This document shows positions 10,804-24,140 of a stretch of DNA of 64,000 nt, in pieces; within the stretch, counting starts at the first letter, position 1, and every line of letters starts with the position of its first letter. The notes under the pieces are model-generated. The model was not told where the DNA came from and did no database searches. It worked only from the letters and a program-made list of their open reading frames with translations. The stretch is from Manduca sexta (Eukaryota; Arthropoda; Insecta; Lepidoptera; Sphingidae): the NCBI RefSeq assembly GCF_014839805.1, contig NC_051134.1, positions 5,735,170 to 5,799,169 on the forward strand, given 5' to 3'. The position numbers and the translations under genes are program-made.

Positions 10804-12629
10804 AATAATAAATAATTATTTATTATTTATAAATAATTTTTAAGAAAACACATTAGTTGTTACAGTAAAGAAGAAACATTTTGTACGACCCTCAAAAGAA
10901 AGAATTCTAGCGAAATACTATAAATATAATGTTTGCTTATCTGAATTTAACTACACAGCTTCCGTGTGCGCAAGGCACTCACGAGAAGTACGTTCATTCA
11001 TAAACATTACACTAACATTTGGTCCGTAACCAACAGATTTATTACTTCGTTAGAGTGTAATGGTACCGGGAAAAATACATTCAAGAGGGAGTGAAGAGCG
11101 AATTATAAAAACCCTGACTATTTAATGTTTCAATGAATAAAAAATCAAAATTGTGCTATTGTATACCTTTTTTCAAACTCGATTTAGAATCTTGCGATTC
11201 ACACATAGTTTTTTTGCGACAGGCTCTACGCTATAGCGGTCTGGAGACTGAAATCTGTTAAGCATATAGAAAACCTTATTGTGTCAAGCATGTAACTATC
11301 AATTAACTGACTTAGATGAAGTCATCCAATGAATAAACAAACTCATCTCTTCATATCTAGGCCGCAATACCTCAATTATCACAATTAAAACCTGAACCCC
11401 TAGATCATCAGGCTACTGAGCAATTAACTGGCAATCATCTGATGGTCAACAGATGGTATGATACGATTGTATGGGAACCGGTACACGCGCCGTCACCTTG
11501 AAGCGCGGCGGATGCGATTATTAACGTCATTGTAACTTTTGATACATCATCACCACTATTATCTATGTTTCCTCGTTCCTCTTTCCATGCAGTTACAATT
11601 TAATCACTTATTGGCTAATATTGTCGCAACGGTGCTATATACTGATCAAACAAGAGGCTTTGTCGATGGAAATGTTGATGTATTAAATGATTCCAAATTC
11701 CTTTGTTAGTGTTACTGAATGACTTCCAGAAAAAACAATGATGTGATAAACTGGAATCATATTGAAATAGTCCATGTACTATTAAAGCTGATAACCAATA
11801 GGCAGAATTACTCCAAGAGTAACATAGGCAACAAAACAGTTTCATTGATAATGTTGGCAACATATGCCAAGCGTTGCATTGATAACAGGTAACAGCTAAG
11901 GTTGCGTGATAAAACTGACATTCATTGCCATCTTTAATGATTACCTAACTTCACATCGAATGCAAATTGCCGACATTATGAAAGCAATGAATCACACAGT
12001 TTGACGGAGAAATGCAGATAAACGGAGGTGTTTGCGTCACCGCTGACTCACAGATGCCAAGGTCTAAAAAGGCGAAGCGTTAATGCTACCGTATAAACAA
12101 GCAATACATTCTCTTTCTAGGACATTCTACTGCACAATATGCAATTCGTTGTCGTAGAGGCTGCGACATTTGACGTAAATGAGGGAGGGATAATTAAAAA
12201 CGATTGTGTCAACATAAACTTTAAATTAATGAAAATATTGGTGATTGTTGGCATACTGCCAAATTATGTGATAAAAACGTCCTCAGTTGTGTAATTAAAA
12301 TTCAGCATACGTATTGAATATTGATCTAATAGTAAGTTTTTTTTGAGTTAATGGATGATAATATATTTCGAATACAAAATTGAGGATTTCCGTACATGAT
12401 AAAAACGCGTCGACACAACACGAGTTTGCGTAACAGTCTTCATGCAAAATAGACATTAATACGATCATAGCAATTTGTAAAATGGCGTCAAATAATGGAA
12501 CATTTTCAAAATAATCACTTTAACCGCCACTACTAATAACTCGACCGCAGCCACGCGCAACCACTAGTAAATATTAATGACACTAATTACGAACATTACA
12601 AAATGGTTTTGCAATTTGATTACGTCTAG
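10804..12629. other. Non-coding stretch
   Basis: An AT palindrome (TAATAAATAATTATTTATTA) sits at 10806. Otherwise nothing is supported, including the 82-codon minus frame at 11615-11863. Confidence 0.5.
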
Positions 12630-12785
12630 TAACATTCACTTTCACACATTCTGGTGAAATTACGTTTAAAATAATTACGAATCCAGCGTTATATCCAGAT
12701 TATGCAAATGCTAATGACTCTTCGAGGTTAAAAATGGATGTCGTTAAAGAACGTGTTGGAGCCAACGATTTTACTTACCAAGATG
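12630..12785 (+). CDS. Candidate exon, plus strand
   Basis: From AG at 12628-12629 to a very good donor (GATG|GTAAGTA at 12786) the frame stays open for 52 codons, phase 1 in and 1 out. It reads THSGEITFKIITNPALYP, DYANANDSSRLK, MDVVKERVGANDFTYQD. Codon first positions are mostly purines. The acceptor is weak. An alternative is a first exon starting at the ATG at 12734. No family is recognised and no partner exon is identified, so this may be chance. Confidence 0.28.
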
Positions 12786-12931
12786 GTAAGTAAATACGTT
12801 CTAGTTAATTAATCATTCCTTATGGCTGTACTAAGAAGTAAATATCAGGATCTAAAGAGGTCGATGGGTCCCCATTTGAACTAAATATGTCTTAAACAAT
12901 AAAATATTTTTCTACACCACTTAAGTATATT

Positions 12932-13075
12932 TGTAGGGTCAGCTTGTGCATATTAGTTTTAAACCATCAACGTTATATCTAGCGGCGAGAGTAATTATCT
13001 CACGTCAACTGTCAATCTGGACTCTATTCAGATTATCCAGTAGGGTCATTTTATCTTGTCCGTATAAAAAAAAAG
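12932..13075 (+). repeat. SINE-B copy, strongly diverged
   Basis: The segment preserves the order GAGAGTAATTATCTCACGTC, the block around TCCAGTAGGGTCA and CCGTATAAAAAAAAA. The 106-codon frame 12946-13266 starts inside it and is therefore doubtful. Confidence 0.5.
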
Positions 13076-14365
13076 GCATTGTTTTAGGACCAATCCAAGC
13101 GACCTACATGGCCGTGTTAGCAAGCCTCGTTGCCTGCGCGATGCGCGTGAACGGTGCACGCTACGATGAATTTGCACACCGCCTCCCCTCTAGTATTACA
13201 CGATGTAATTCCATTATTTATATACACCAGGATTTAGGTCAGGAATATTTAGACCGGATTATATGAGATATTTCGCGTGATGGAATTGGTAAATCTGAGA
13301 ATTCAAATCAATAATACTGAAGTGGATTTAAATATTAGACTTGAGTTATCAGAGGTATGTAGTGGATGTTATTTCATCATCATAAAGATATATCATAAAT
13401 AATATGTACATTATAGATCATAGCATTTAACAAGATTTCTAAAAAAATCGGAGAATCCCCATATGTCAACTTCGATTTTCCTATACAAACAACAAGAATG
13501 TGCTTCTTGTCCAGAATTTTCTCTCCAGGATAATGATAACAAGAAGACCTTGTCTTGTGAAAGACATCATCAGTAACTTGATCGTGAATTCTTTAACCGC
13601 AGGTTGTGGGCGCAACTAGTCTATTGTTTGCTAATATAATACGATGTACGCCGTTGCGGTACGTGTGGTTTACGTTGTATGTTTAAATGTCTACGAGTGA
13701 TAATTATTCAGTTGGATCCTAATTGGTACTAATTAGTAATGTAATTTTCCTAATAATCGACAATTGGGACTAATCTATAACATTGATGCTTTCAACTTGA
13801 TGTGCGTTTAGTGTTGTGTGTCTGACTGACTACATTCTTTCTTGAATCTTGGCATCCTTCATCAAAATAATCCAAGTAATGCTTACATTCTGCTGTATTA
13901 TTGTAATGTAATAACTTATAAAGAAGGGAGACATACCAGTAGTGTCTAGTGTCTACCCAGACGAACTTTGTATTTGACTGACCAACGACAAATTAAAATT
14001 CTCTTGCAACATTATTAAATAGACGACATTTAGAAGTCTATAAATTAAAATATATATTTAATAAATACTGACTGAATCAAGCAAGGACAGAATATCCAGC
14101 AAGTTCTATGCATAATACATCAAAGAAAATATTTCCATTAGCTATTGATTAAACAGTGGACCAGTTTCAATACTACGACTGTATTTTAACATGACCGACG
14201 ATATTTCGTGATGATTGTTTTAAAAATAAAATCCCACGTCAGGGTGGGTAACGAGGCACTTGTCCCGATCTGCGTAACGAGCATCCACGAGTGGGACTGC
14301 ATTGAGTATTGGTGCTGCTTTTTGAAATATATTTGCGTTACGTAATATATTATTGTTTAATATTA
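13076..14365. other. Non-coding stretch with a GC-rich patch
   Basis: A patch at 13100-13185 reads in plus frame MAVLASLVACAMRVNGARYD, superficially like a signal peptide, but it continues without structure and follows a SINE. I do not call a gene. Confidence 0.4.
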
Positions 14366-14609
14366 TCTATATAATATATAAAAATGAATCCCTATTTCCC
14401 TTGATCACGCCATCACGCGTGAACGGCTGGACCGATTTTACTATTTTTTTATTGTGTTTGTTATTGTAAAGAGAAGGTTCTTATGAAAGAAAAAAGTAAG
14501 GGAATTGAGCGGAACGTTAGAAATTTTAAGAAAACTTAATTTCAGCTATTGACAGAATGCACGCTGCAAATTTATAGTTGAAAGGACATTGTCTGTCGGG
14601 TCAGCTAGT
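14366..14609 (+). mobile_element. Helitron-like element, second type
   Basis: The element starts TCTATATAATATATAAAAAT, has CACGCCATCACGCGTGAACG, and ends GTCGGGTCAGCTAGT, so both ends fit a Helitron. Confidence 0.6.
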
Positions 14610-15500
14610 TTCTTATAAATTATATTGAGTCCATCAGTAAGGCTTCTTTACTGCACCTCATGTTAAGCGAAGTTAAGCCTAAAGAAAGAACATCGAAATA
14701 TGGATATTGAATTAAAAACATATACTGTAAATAGAAAGAAATAAAAAAAAGTCTACAAAAAATTATTTAAAAACTTTATATTACTGTTACCTAAGTGGCT
14801 ACTGCTGAAATATGAAAATCATAATTATATGTTAATATTTCAGAACGGCACCATTAGTTTATCAAACTTGGTATAACTGCGGAAGCTGATAACAGATTTA
14901 TCACTCGCAGGTCAAAAGATAACAGACAAAATGTAATGTACACTGCACACTATCTCGATGCAAACTGAATTTTGATAACGGTTGATGAATACTGATCATT
15001 TAAGGTTGGTATAAACTGACTACTTAGGCTTAAGTCCAAAGGCTTTAGGCTGTAAAAGGCTTTAACAAAATAAAAAGGCATTTTCTTTTTCTTCCAAAAA
15101 ATACTTTAAGACTAGCTTAATATTCTTTACCATACTGACACAGGCGAGAGATCTAAAGTTTTATATATTGACTTTTTTGTGATTTATCCCAATGATATTA
15201 ACATAAATCATAAAAACCCACAGATAATATACTGTAGAGACAATGACCCTCGGATATTCGTGATGCGGTGGTAAAAGATGCTCCCAAAAAGCAACTGCGC
15301 ATTTTTCTAAATTTAGAGCATCCTTGACGTTGTTTTTATAAATAGTTTAGTTACATACGAAACTCAAACTCGTTCGGAACGACGAACTTTAATATATTAT
15401 TTAAATTGAAATGAGGGGAAATTACCTGAGGAGAGGATATTTGCTATGATTAATATCTTACTGCCATTTGTAAGTATATTCAAAAGGATAAATTAAAAAA

Positions 15501-15703
15501 TACACACACTTTTTATCCTCGAAAGGGTAGAAAGAGGCGCAACTGGTGTGTACATTCCGCCGTGTGTATTCCGTCCCATGATGTAATAGGGAATTAGCCT
15601 ATATCGGCCCCAAATTATAGATTTTGATATTTGCCCGACCCGGGGATCGAACCCGAGACTTCAGCATTGCAGTATGCAGCTCAACTACGCCACCGAGGCA
15701 GTC
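15501..15703 (-). repeat. SINE-C (tRNA-derived) copy
   Basis: On the minus strand the head reads TGCCTCGGTGGCGTAGTTGA and the box B region GTCTCGGGTTCGATCCCCGG. The tail ends CCCTTTCGAGGATAAAAAGTG followed by TG repeats. This is a full-length copy. Confidence 0.75.
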
Positions 15704-16242
15704 AACAATCAATTTAAAAACACACACAAAAAGGTATTGCGCTTTTAATTTTCTCTGATGTGTTCATATTCTTATGATATTTGGAGTCTTGATTAACAAA
15801 ACTTTGTTTTGGCATAATAACTCTTGGTTGTTCTCGTTTATTATATGAAAATATAGATTCCAATAATTCAATACTTCGCCTAGTTACTCGTCAAGTCATT
15901 AGAGTGCTTTTAACATATTTGCCTATAATTACCGTAATCATTCCTAGAATCTTTTGGACAGTTCACGAAGGTCACATTTAATAGATTTTTTATGACATCG
16001 TAATTCGTTAGTTTTTCTACCGTGTTTTGATTAGCTTTATAGTTTTTCATGCTTCTGGTGTTTATTTTGATTTCCCACGCGTAGATTATTAAAATATCTA
16101 GAATAATATTTACATTTTTAGATCAACAGGGAATGCATTAATGCTTTGGGGCGAAATTTTTTTTTAATTTATACGAATACAAGGTAACAGGACTTGTTCA
16201 TTTGCTTGTTTTAACGCTTTTATCTTTCGTACTCCTAATTTG

Positions 16243-16546
16243 ACTGGTGGTAGGTCTCTCATATGTGAGAGTCCGCCTAGGTAGGTACCACTGCAATGTC
16301 TATTTTGGCCGCCAAGCAGCAGTGAGTAATCACTGTTGTGTTCCGGTTTGAAGAACATTGTAACCAGTAAACTACTGGACCTAATGAGACTTAACATATG
16401 TCTCAGGATGGCGAGCATAGTGGAAAGCTAAACAATACTTTGTAATCCAAGGTGTTGGACGGTATTTCTACTGTTATGGGCGGTCGTATCGCTTACAATC
16501 AGGCGAACGGCAACGTCGTATCGTCATTCAAGACAATCAAAAAAAG
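16243..16546 (+). repeat. SINE-A copy
   Basis: The full-length copy runs from GGTGGTAGGTCTCTCATATG to an A-run at 16540. The complementary open frame 16164-16418 is spurious. Confidence 0.8.
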
Positions 16547-16549
16547 ATA

Positions 16550-17718
16550 AACATTATTCTAAAATATTTAACTAATAGAAAGATCTACATTAAGCCTGTC
16601 TAACAGACTAACGCATTTGAAGCCGGCAGAGAAACTAAACTATGATTATTAACATTTTAGACATTACGTAAAGACATAATAACCTAGATAAAGTATTTAA
16701 CATTTTGTATAAAGAAAAGCATGAAGCCTGAGATACGGCTGAAGTTATTTTAGAGTTTTATGTTAATTACAGTGCAGGGGAACGCAAATGTAGGGCAAGA
16801 GAGTTGAATATCTCTACAGTTGCGATAATTATGCTGGTCTGCTTAATTGCTTCATCACGCTTTAACGTTGTAAGGAATTTGTGACCCAGTAGATTGTACT
16901 GTGGGGAGCTATAAACTAATGACAGGTGTTTACCCGTAAAACGAAATGTAGGCATAATTTAAACAATTTTTAATAGTTTTAATGATTGTAGGCCTTGATG
17001 TTTACGAATTATCCAAAAAAGGTGAATTTCTAAAACCTATTCTCCTAAACATTTTCAAAAATTGATAATTTATGGAAATCTTTACTCCATAAGAACGTTT
17101 AAATTACAAAAGTTCATATAAATGTATAAAATAATTTGGTCTAGAGCTTATTCTTCTCACTTAAAAACGTAAAATATTCCAATATTCTTGAACCAATACA
17201 TCATTGCTTGCTCAGAAACAATGCATACAAAAGATGTTACAGTAAAATTCGCCTTTCAACGAGCGAATTTCAGTGTCCTTTTTGAAGTGACAGCAACGTG
17301 ATTAGCGTGTAAAGTAAAATCGTGCGTTAACTGTGTAAACGTTTGAAACAAAGTGGTGTTCGTGACTGCCCTTATTTTGTATTCCAATTCAATGCGATAC
17401 CATCAGCTAGCACAGAGGCTCGGGTTTTCAAAGGCGTAAATGCTAAGTTCGATATGGCTTGACGAATTGTGACAAGCGGAATTTAAAGATGAAGCTAGCA
17501 ATCTTTAATTGATGCAGATATAAAGTCCTTAACATTTAGAAATTGAAAGAAATGTAATTTTAATCTTTGACGCAAGAAATATGGTTATGGGTTTACAGGC
17601 ATCGTAATCAAACAGATTCAATTTTGCTTTAGTTTTTTTTTTAAGGGAAGCAGTAAGATAGTCTTAGTTTCTATCCTAGTCATGGAAGTCGATAATAGAG
17701 CTGTGATGTTCTTTTCAT
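16550..17718. other. Non-coding stretch
   Basis: No gene or recognised repeat is visible. Confidence 0.5.
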
Positions 17719-17926
17719 ACGTGCACGGCAAAGTGACCCCCTGGGTTCAGAATGTCGACTGACGAGAGAAGATTACCCCTCGACAGTCGACACAATTATA
17801 CCGGCCTGTTGGAACTGGTTATACCCAGGCTGATCCCGCTACACACTGACATAGGTCACTATGGCGGGTTTTAACACCTTGTGTACGGTGGTCGCTATCC
17901 TGTGCGGATATAAAATACCACCAGCA
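17719..17926 (-). repeat. SINE-B copy
   Basis: The copy runs from GTGCACGGCAAAGTGACCCC through CCCTCGACAGTCGACACAAT to GTGTACGGTGGTCGCTATCC and TACCACCAGCA. Confidence 0.75.
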
Positions 17927-19600
17927 CAGATGCTTCCAGTCAATCTTCTTAAAACATGTGGACAGAACCGTCCAGATCACATCTAGTTACACTAAGCTAA
18001 TGTGGGTTGTAGGTACACGTATCATTCAAATCCAGCATAAATATGCATGTGTCGCAAAAAACGAGGTCAACGACTGGTACATAACAAAAGCGACAGAGCG
18101 AGTGTTAACAAGTATAATTGAATGCTTGACAACCTTTTTTAAACATGTCATTTTGATACTATCAATAGTCTTTATTCATAAACAATGAGTACGATCAAAC
18201 AGGTTTATGATAATTTGATAGAGGTCGATATAGTCAGTAAATAAGAATATAAGTACATAATAAGTTATGATTTGGAAACATTGTTACAGTAAATTATCAA
18301 CCCTGGGTAAAGTTAACGAAACGAGTTTGGACTGCACCCAAAATACTAGCTTTCGCCAACAAACAATAACGCCAACGAATTTGGGTGTTTTTAATCACTT
18401 ATCTTATTGGGTCTCTTTGTTGCTTCCATAATTTTGAAATTTTACATTAAGGAATAGACCGATCTGTGCCAACAATTTATCAGTATTCCAGCGATGTATT
18501 TCTTCATTACGACGTCATCAACAATCCCAAATTATGTTGTGTCAAGAGTATTGGGAACAAAAAGTTGGAAACCCACGACTCAAAACAAACATTTATAATC
18601 TACACAAATATTTCCTAGTGTAATATGTGATTTGGACTTTGTATATAGAATATAAAGTATATTATTTACTCCCGGTATTGCGTCATAGCGACTTCTATAG
18701 CCGACCACTATGGCGTATCTCGGATACCAAAATAAACATCAGAACATAAATAAAAGAAAGAACAATATCGATCGTCAAACAACCAATTACAAAATGCCAA
18801 TTTAGATGAATTTTCCGAATAGATTATAACATTTGATATCAACTACTTGGTTATTTACTAACGAAGGCAGAATATCATTCGAGCAACGGTGGATTTTCGT
18901 GGAAAAATGTGTTCATAAAAACCGGTCATTCTTATGGAAGGTTAGGTGGTTATTTTAAATGCAAAGTTTTAAACACCAATTAAAATGTGCTATTATTGTT
19001 TTATATACACGATCTAGTAACGGATAAAGTCTAACAAATTTCCAATAATAAACATTGCAATATTTATCTACATTCTAACATTTCTAGAATCGTTAAAACA
19101 CTACATAAAATTGGATTGCCAAGATATTCTGACCCATGACTACATTTTCGGAAACACTTGATTTGCTCGAGTTAGGAATTTGTGCAATGTGGCAAAAACC
19201 TCCTCATAACATGTGAGTAATTGGATATTTATATGTACGAAAAACAGGGTCAATAGATTCGCTTCTAGCCAACGCATCCACTAGCGTAAGTTTATTTTAT
19301 GCAGAGGCAGGAGATTGTAATGGTATTATGATGATTTGCACTTAGTAATGTCTTGTTTTAAACATTTAACAATCAGTTAAAGTCATTGCGTTGATACACG
19401 CATTCTGATATATCTGATATATCGCTCACCGACACTTCATCTTGTCCAGTAATATGAGATAATTTTTGATGGTTCGATTTACTCGTTCGGGAGCCTACTT
19501 GGGCTGTGAACCGTGAGAGTCTAGGTTCAATTCTCAGGCCTAAGAATAAAATCAAACTTTCGGTACGAAAAAATACATCCGACTACGGAGTTTCTGAGTA
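17927..19600. other. Non-coding stretch left of the mariner
   Basis: A tRNA-like box B (CTAGGTTCAATTCTCAGG) at 19521 hints at a worn SINE into which, or beside which, the mariner inserted. The rest is unremarkable. Confidence 0.4.
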
Positions 19601-19605
19601 TTGTA

Positions 19606-20915
19606 TACTTAGTCTGGCCATAAATACTGTTACACTTAATTATAAAAAAATATTACATTTGAATTTCGAATCTGTCATTTTTATACGATTGTTCATTGTG
19701 TTTTCTCATTTTGGCGCCAATACATTGTAAAATATTTTGCGATATTAAAATGGTGTGGGGTGATAAAGAGAACCGAATCGCTGTGATAGCATTACACAAA
19801 GTAGGTATGGAGCCAAATGCAATTTTTAAAACTCTCCATACACTTGGTATTAGTAAAATGTTTGTGTACCGGGCTATTAATAGGTACAATGAGACCTCCT
19901 CTGTTTGTGACAGAAAAGATCTGGCCGTCCACGTAGTGTTCGTACGAAAAAGGTGGTCAAAGCAGTAAGGGAAAGAATTCGAAGAAATCCTGTCCGAAAG
20001 CAAAAGATTTTATCTCGGGAAATGAAGATAGCACCTAGAACCATGTCGCGTATTTTAAAAGATGACTTAGGACTTGCAGCCTATAAGAGACGCACTGGCC
20101 ATTTCTTAACTGATAATTTAAAGAAGAATAGGGTGGTAAAATCGAAACAACTACTGAAGCGGTACGCAAAGGGAGGTCACAGAAAAATTTTGTTTACGGA
20201 TGAGAAAATTTTTACAATTGAGCAACATTTTAACAAACAAAATGACCGTATTTATGCTCAAAGCTCTAAGGAAGCTTCCCAATTAGTCGACAGAGTGCAA
20301 CGTGGACATTATCCGACTTCAGTGATGGTTTGGTGGGGTGTTAGCTATGAAGGAGTGACTGAGCCATATTTTTGTGAAAAAGGTATCAAAACATCGGCAC
20401 AAGTGTATCAAGATACCATTCTTGAGAAGGTAGTTAAGCCCCTTAACATCACCATGTTCAATAACCAAGTATGGTCCTTCCAGCAAGACTCGGCGCCGGG
20501 TCATAAAGCTCGGTCCACGCAGTCTTGGTTGGAATCGAACGTTTCGGACTTCATCAGAGCTGAAGACTGGCCGTCGTCTAGTCCCGATCTTAATCCGCTG
20601 GATTATGATTTGTGGTCAGTTTTAGAGAGTACAGCTTGCTCTAAACGCCATGATAATTTGGAGTCCCTAAAACAATCTATACGATTGGCAGTGAAGAATT
20701 TTCCCATGGAAAGAGTGCGTGCTTCTATTGATAACTGGCCTCATCGTTTAAAGGACTGTATTGCAGCCAATGGAGACCACTTCGAATAAGCTTTTTATAT
20801 TTTTAATTGTTTTATATTTATGTATTAAACTGACACACTGTAAAAGTAATAAATGTTATTTGCAGTTAACAATTTTCTTTTTTCTTTATTACAATATTTA
20901 TGGCAAGACTAGGTA
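19606..20915 (+). mobile_element. maT-type mariner transposon (DD37D), nearly intact
   Basis: The 1310-bp element has inverted ends: TACTTAGTCTGGCCATAAAT at 19606 pairs with the complement of the sequence ending at 20915, about 26 of 30 positions matching. Both sides are flanked by TA (19604-19605 and 20916-20917), the duplicated target of Tc1/mariner elements. It carries one transposase frame in the same orientation. Length and ends are typical for the family. Only one coding lesion is visible, so it is young relative to the other elements here. Confidence 0.88.
19750..20789 (+). pseudogene. maT mariner transposase, one frameshift
   Basis: The frame begins at 19750 (MVWGDKENRIAVI), carries a helix-turn-helix-like N-terminus (ALHKVGMEPNAIFKTLHTLG), then shifts at the A-run 19914-19917. 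There one base appears lost, and the frame resumes at 19920 with the linker SGRPRSVRTKK. The second part, open to the TAA at 20787, has the catalytic acidic residues in FTDEK, FQQDSAPGHK and SPDLNPLDYDLW. The spacing between the second Asp and the Asp of PLDY is 37 residues, which defines DD37D. The total is about 346 codons, normal for the family. The protein would cut and paste the element at TA sites if it were whole; as read it is probably inactive. Confidence 0.88.
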
Positions 20916-21360
20916 TAATACGAAGTATAGGCAATATTCACATTTCAGAGGCTGACATCTCCCTGAATCATGCATGAATTGCGTCCCTAATATTTCAGAA
21001 ACTATACGATTTATATTTGAGTGAAGGCAAATATACGAGCCAAAGAATTTTCAAATTATATGTATGGAGCGGACGATCATACAAAAATTTGCGCATATAC
21101 GATGGTTTTCAATCCATTGTGAAATTACAAAACACCCATTTAAGATACTTTTTATTTATTTTATATCGTGATTGGGACGTTTTTAATATGCATATTTTCT
21201 GTAAATACGTTATTTTTGTATTAATATTTAAGGACGCTGTGACATCTTATCATACGGATACCTCAAAGATGACAGAGACTTAATATTATTCTTAATAACT
21301 TTTGAAGCACAAATTTGCCCCTAATGTCCAGTCTTTAACTAACTATACTGTTTCATCACT

Positions 21361-21573
21361 ACATAGTATAAAACAAAATAGCTTTCTCTGTCCCTATGTC
21401 CCTTTGTATGCTTAAATCTTTAAAACTACGCAACGGATTTTGATGCGGTTTTTTTTAATAGATAGAGTGATTCAAGAGGAAGGTTTATATGTATAATAAC
21501 ATCCATTAAATAGTGGAGAAATACTGTTATTTTGTTATGTTATACCCGTGCGAAGCCGGGGCGGGTCGCTAGT
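21361..21573 (+). mobile_element. Helitron-like element, third type
   Basis: ACTACGCAACGGATTTTGAT in the middle and GTGCGAAGCCGGGGCGGGTC then GCTAGT at the end mark it. The 5' end ACATAGTATAAAAC is less clear. Confidence 0.5.
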
Positions 21574-21574
21574 G

Positions 21575-23975
21575 TCTTGTACTAGCAAATTACTATGTGT
21601 ATTCTCAATGTCCCGTTTAATTGGGTGTCTGCGCGTTGTATGAAACATACTGTTATTTAACCTTTGTATTTTCATATTCGCTGCAATTACCATTTTTAAA
21701 TTATAGTGCTCGTTTCAAACGATGTTTAAGTTTTAGCTTTCGTGTGACGAGATTGTTCACGCAATAGTTTCGTTTATTCAGTGTATTTTAGTACTAAACA
21801 ACGTTATTAATACAGTTCGTTTTTAAATGTAGTTTAGTAAGTACTAAACGATGTAATTCATAGATCCAGGGCTGATTTTACAATCGTCACGTGGTTTAAC
21901 TGGCCGAAGTTCGAATGTATGAACTAAACTTTGTTATTATAACCCATTAAGGCAAGGAAAAAATAAAATGTTTTTCTTTTTTTATTAAATGTTTTATACT
22001 TTTATACCGCATATAATGGAGATAATTGGACATAATTACATTTTCAGAGAATGATATATAATATCGTCCACTACCTTCTTTTGTTGTGTCCACTTACCTT
22101 CTATACCACTTAAGGGTTGACTGGTAGAAAATGCCTAGACTATAAGTTCGCCTTTATACTTGAAGTATAATAAATAAAAATAAAATAAATAAATAATTAG
22201 GTATTTCCTATAACTAATGTAACAACATACGTTTTATGAATACAAATCCGTTCTCATTGCGCGGCGTAATTTTTTAATCCGTTTAGTTAATACTCTTAGC
22301 CACATCATCGGTTTAGTGGCAGTAAGCTGTGAAACCTGAGCTTTTAGGTTCGATTTCCGTGCCCAATACATCGGGGTAAGATTTATGTCTCCAAAACCAT
22401 TGATTGCGGTAGATTGAAATATTCATGGAACGAAAATAAATTCCTAATTACAAAGGTAAAATGTTTATGCTTTAACCCATAATATCCCATACAAAATCTC
22501 AACCTAAAACTACTCCATAAAATGCAGAAATTAGACCGTGAAAAGATCCCTGAAGATAATATTTACCCTTTATTGCACGAAATCAACAACAAATAATATT
22601 AAATTCACTGCACAATCACGTATCGACTAATGGATGCACTTGGAAAACATGGAAATTGTTTACGTTGGGAAGAGCGGTATACACGTCTGACCACTACGGC
22701 GTCCGACGGGAGACTGAAGGGGGCGCGCGAATCTCGGGCGCCATGCGCGACTCGCGTTCGGGTAAATCACCCGATTAATGGGGTAATTTTATACATTACG
22801 AAATTGCTTTAGTGATTACAGGTTTTGCATGAATATCGGATTGTGAGCATATTACTGGCGCCAATCGTCGACCGTGACGTACCTACTAAGGTGACTTGTG
22901 GATGACCTTTCTGGTAATCTCGAAATTTCTAGTAACCCTGGTGTAGGTAAAGATCACTCAAGTGTGAGAGTGACTACTACTCTTTTAGAATGAAACGAAT
23001 TATTAATAAAATCAACCACAAATTGATCACCCTCATTCATTTATGCTCAATTACCCATCTGAAGTCAGTGCATAAAATTTTTACCTGAGGTAAAACCTAA
23101 GCACGGTGCCCTCAAATAGCATTACGAAAGATATAAGAAATGTCACTTCAGACATCATACGGTCTTTATAATACTGTGGAGCGGAAATTTAGGAGTAATC
23201 TAATCACGGAGACTAACGGCTCCGTTGTCAAATATTTGGCATTTACTTTCGTCATAAATATGAAAATAGAGTAGTTTACAAGGTGAGAACAAATGATAAA
23301 ACATTGTAAAACAACGTAATTAAAACCATTGAGACGTTTATTTGTAGGTATTTTGTACGTAAAAATAGTGGCGTGTACTTGAATCATTAATACTTACAAA
23401 GGACAAATCAATATAATCTTGCCATATGAAACATTGGTTGATTTGAACAAATTGAGTAATTTTTTATGTTAAATTTCAGATGCGTAAATCGTGACCAATC
23501 TACCTACGATGTCATGTCATGCAATGAAGTCACGCTCAACTTATCAAATGAAGAATTCCATATTAGAAATCACTTTTTCAATCAGCTACACATGATGTAT
23601 TGGCCTATCTCTAAATCACCTGAAGGACTGATTCAATAACATTTAGAAAGTGCCTCAGGCGTTTTCCTTTTTACAAGATTATAAATAAATAAATAATGGG
23701 ATGAAATATAAATACAGAATCAACAGCTGGCAACCCAACAAGCCCACACTAAAGGAATAAAATCAGCCCGGGTAGCGCCCGCCCACGCGACGGGCGCCGA
23801 TCGATTGGTCGACGGATCCGGCGACGGGTCGACCGACACCCACAGCAGCACTTATTACCGATTGTCTTGCGAGGTGACATTCAAATCTTGGATGTTGTAT
23901 ATTGTGATGAGAGTTGATTGGGTGCATGACTATAAGCATTAAGTTAAGGTATTTTAGGATCAAAATAATATTGTT
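21575..23975. other. Non-coding stretch with two GC-rich patches
   Basis: GC-rich islands at 22690-22790 and 23768-23860 stand out. Their short open frames (22630-22812 plus, 23763-23963 minus) show no family pattern. Both are probably fragments of mobile elements. Confidence 0.4.
22306..22365 (+). repeat. tRNA-like SINE head
   Basis: TTTAGTGGCAGTAAGCTGTG and TTTAGGTTCGATTTCCGTGC look like box A and box B of a tRNA-derived SINE. No body is recognised. Confidence 0.4.
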
Positions 23976-24140
23976 AGATCATTGACAGTGATGTGAAAGT
24001 TGTGAAATTTCCTATAGGAATTTTCAAGGGTGTGTGAAGTCTACCAATCCGAACTAAGCCAGCGTGGTGGACTAAGGCCTAATCCCTCTCAGTAGTAGAG
24101 GAGGTCCGTGTCCAACAGTGGGACAGTATATATAATACAG
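23976..24140 (+). repeat. LINE 3'-end repeat R4
   Basis: CCAGCGTGGTGGACTAAGGC, TCAGTAGTAGAGGAGGTCCG and CAACAGTGGGACAGTATATA are a block set that I associate with lepidopteran LINE tails. It recurs inverted at 29560. Confidence 0.6.

Noticed and set aside
12946..13266. 106-codon plus frame with a signal-peptide-like segment
   Set aside because: It starts inside a degraded SINE-B copy and lacks any recognisable mature protein.
19653..20003. 116-codon minus frame over the mariner
   Set aside because: It is antisense to the transposase N-terminal region.
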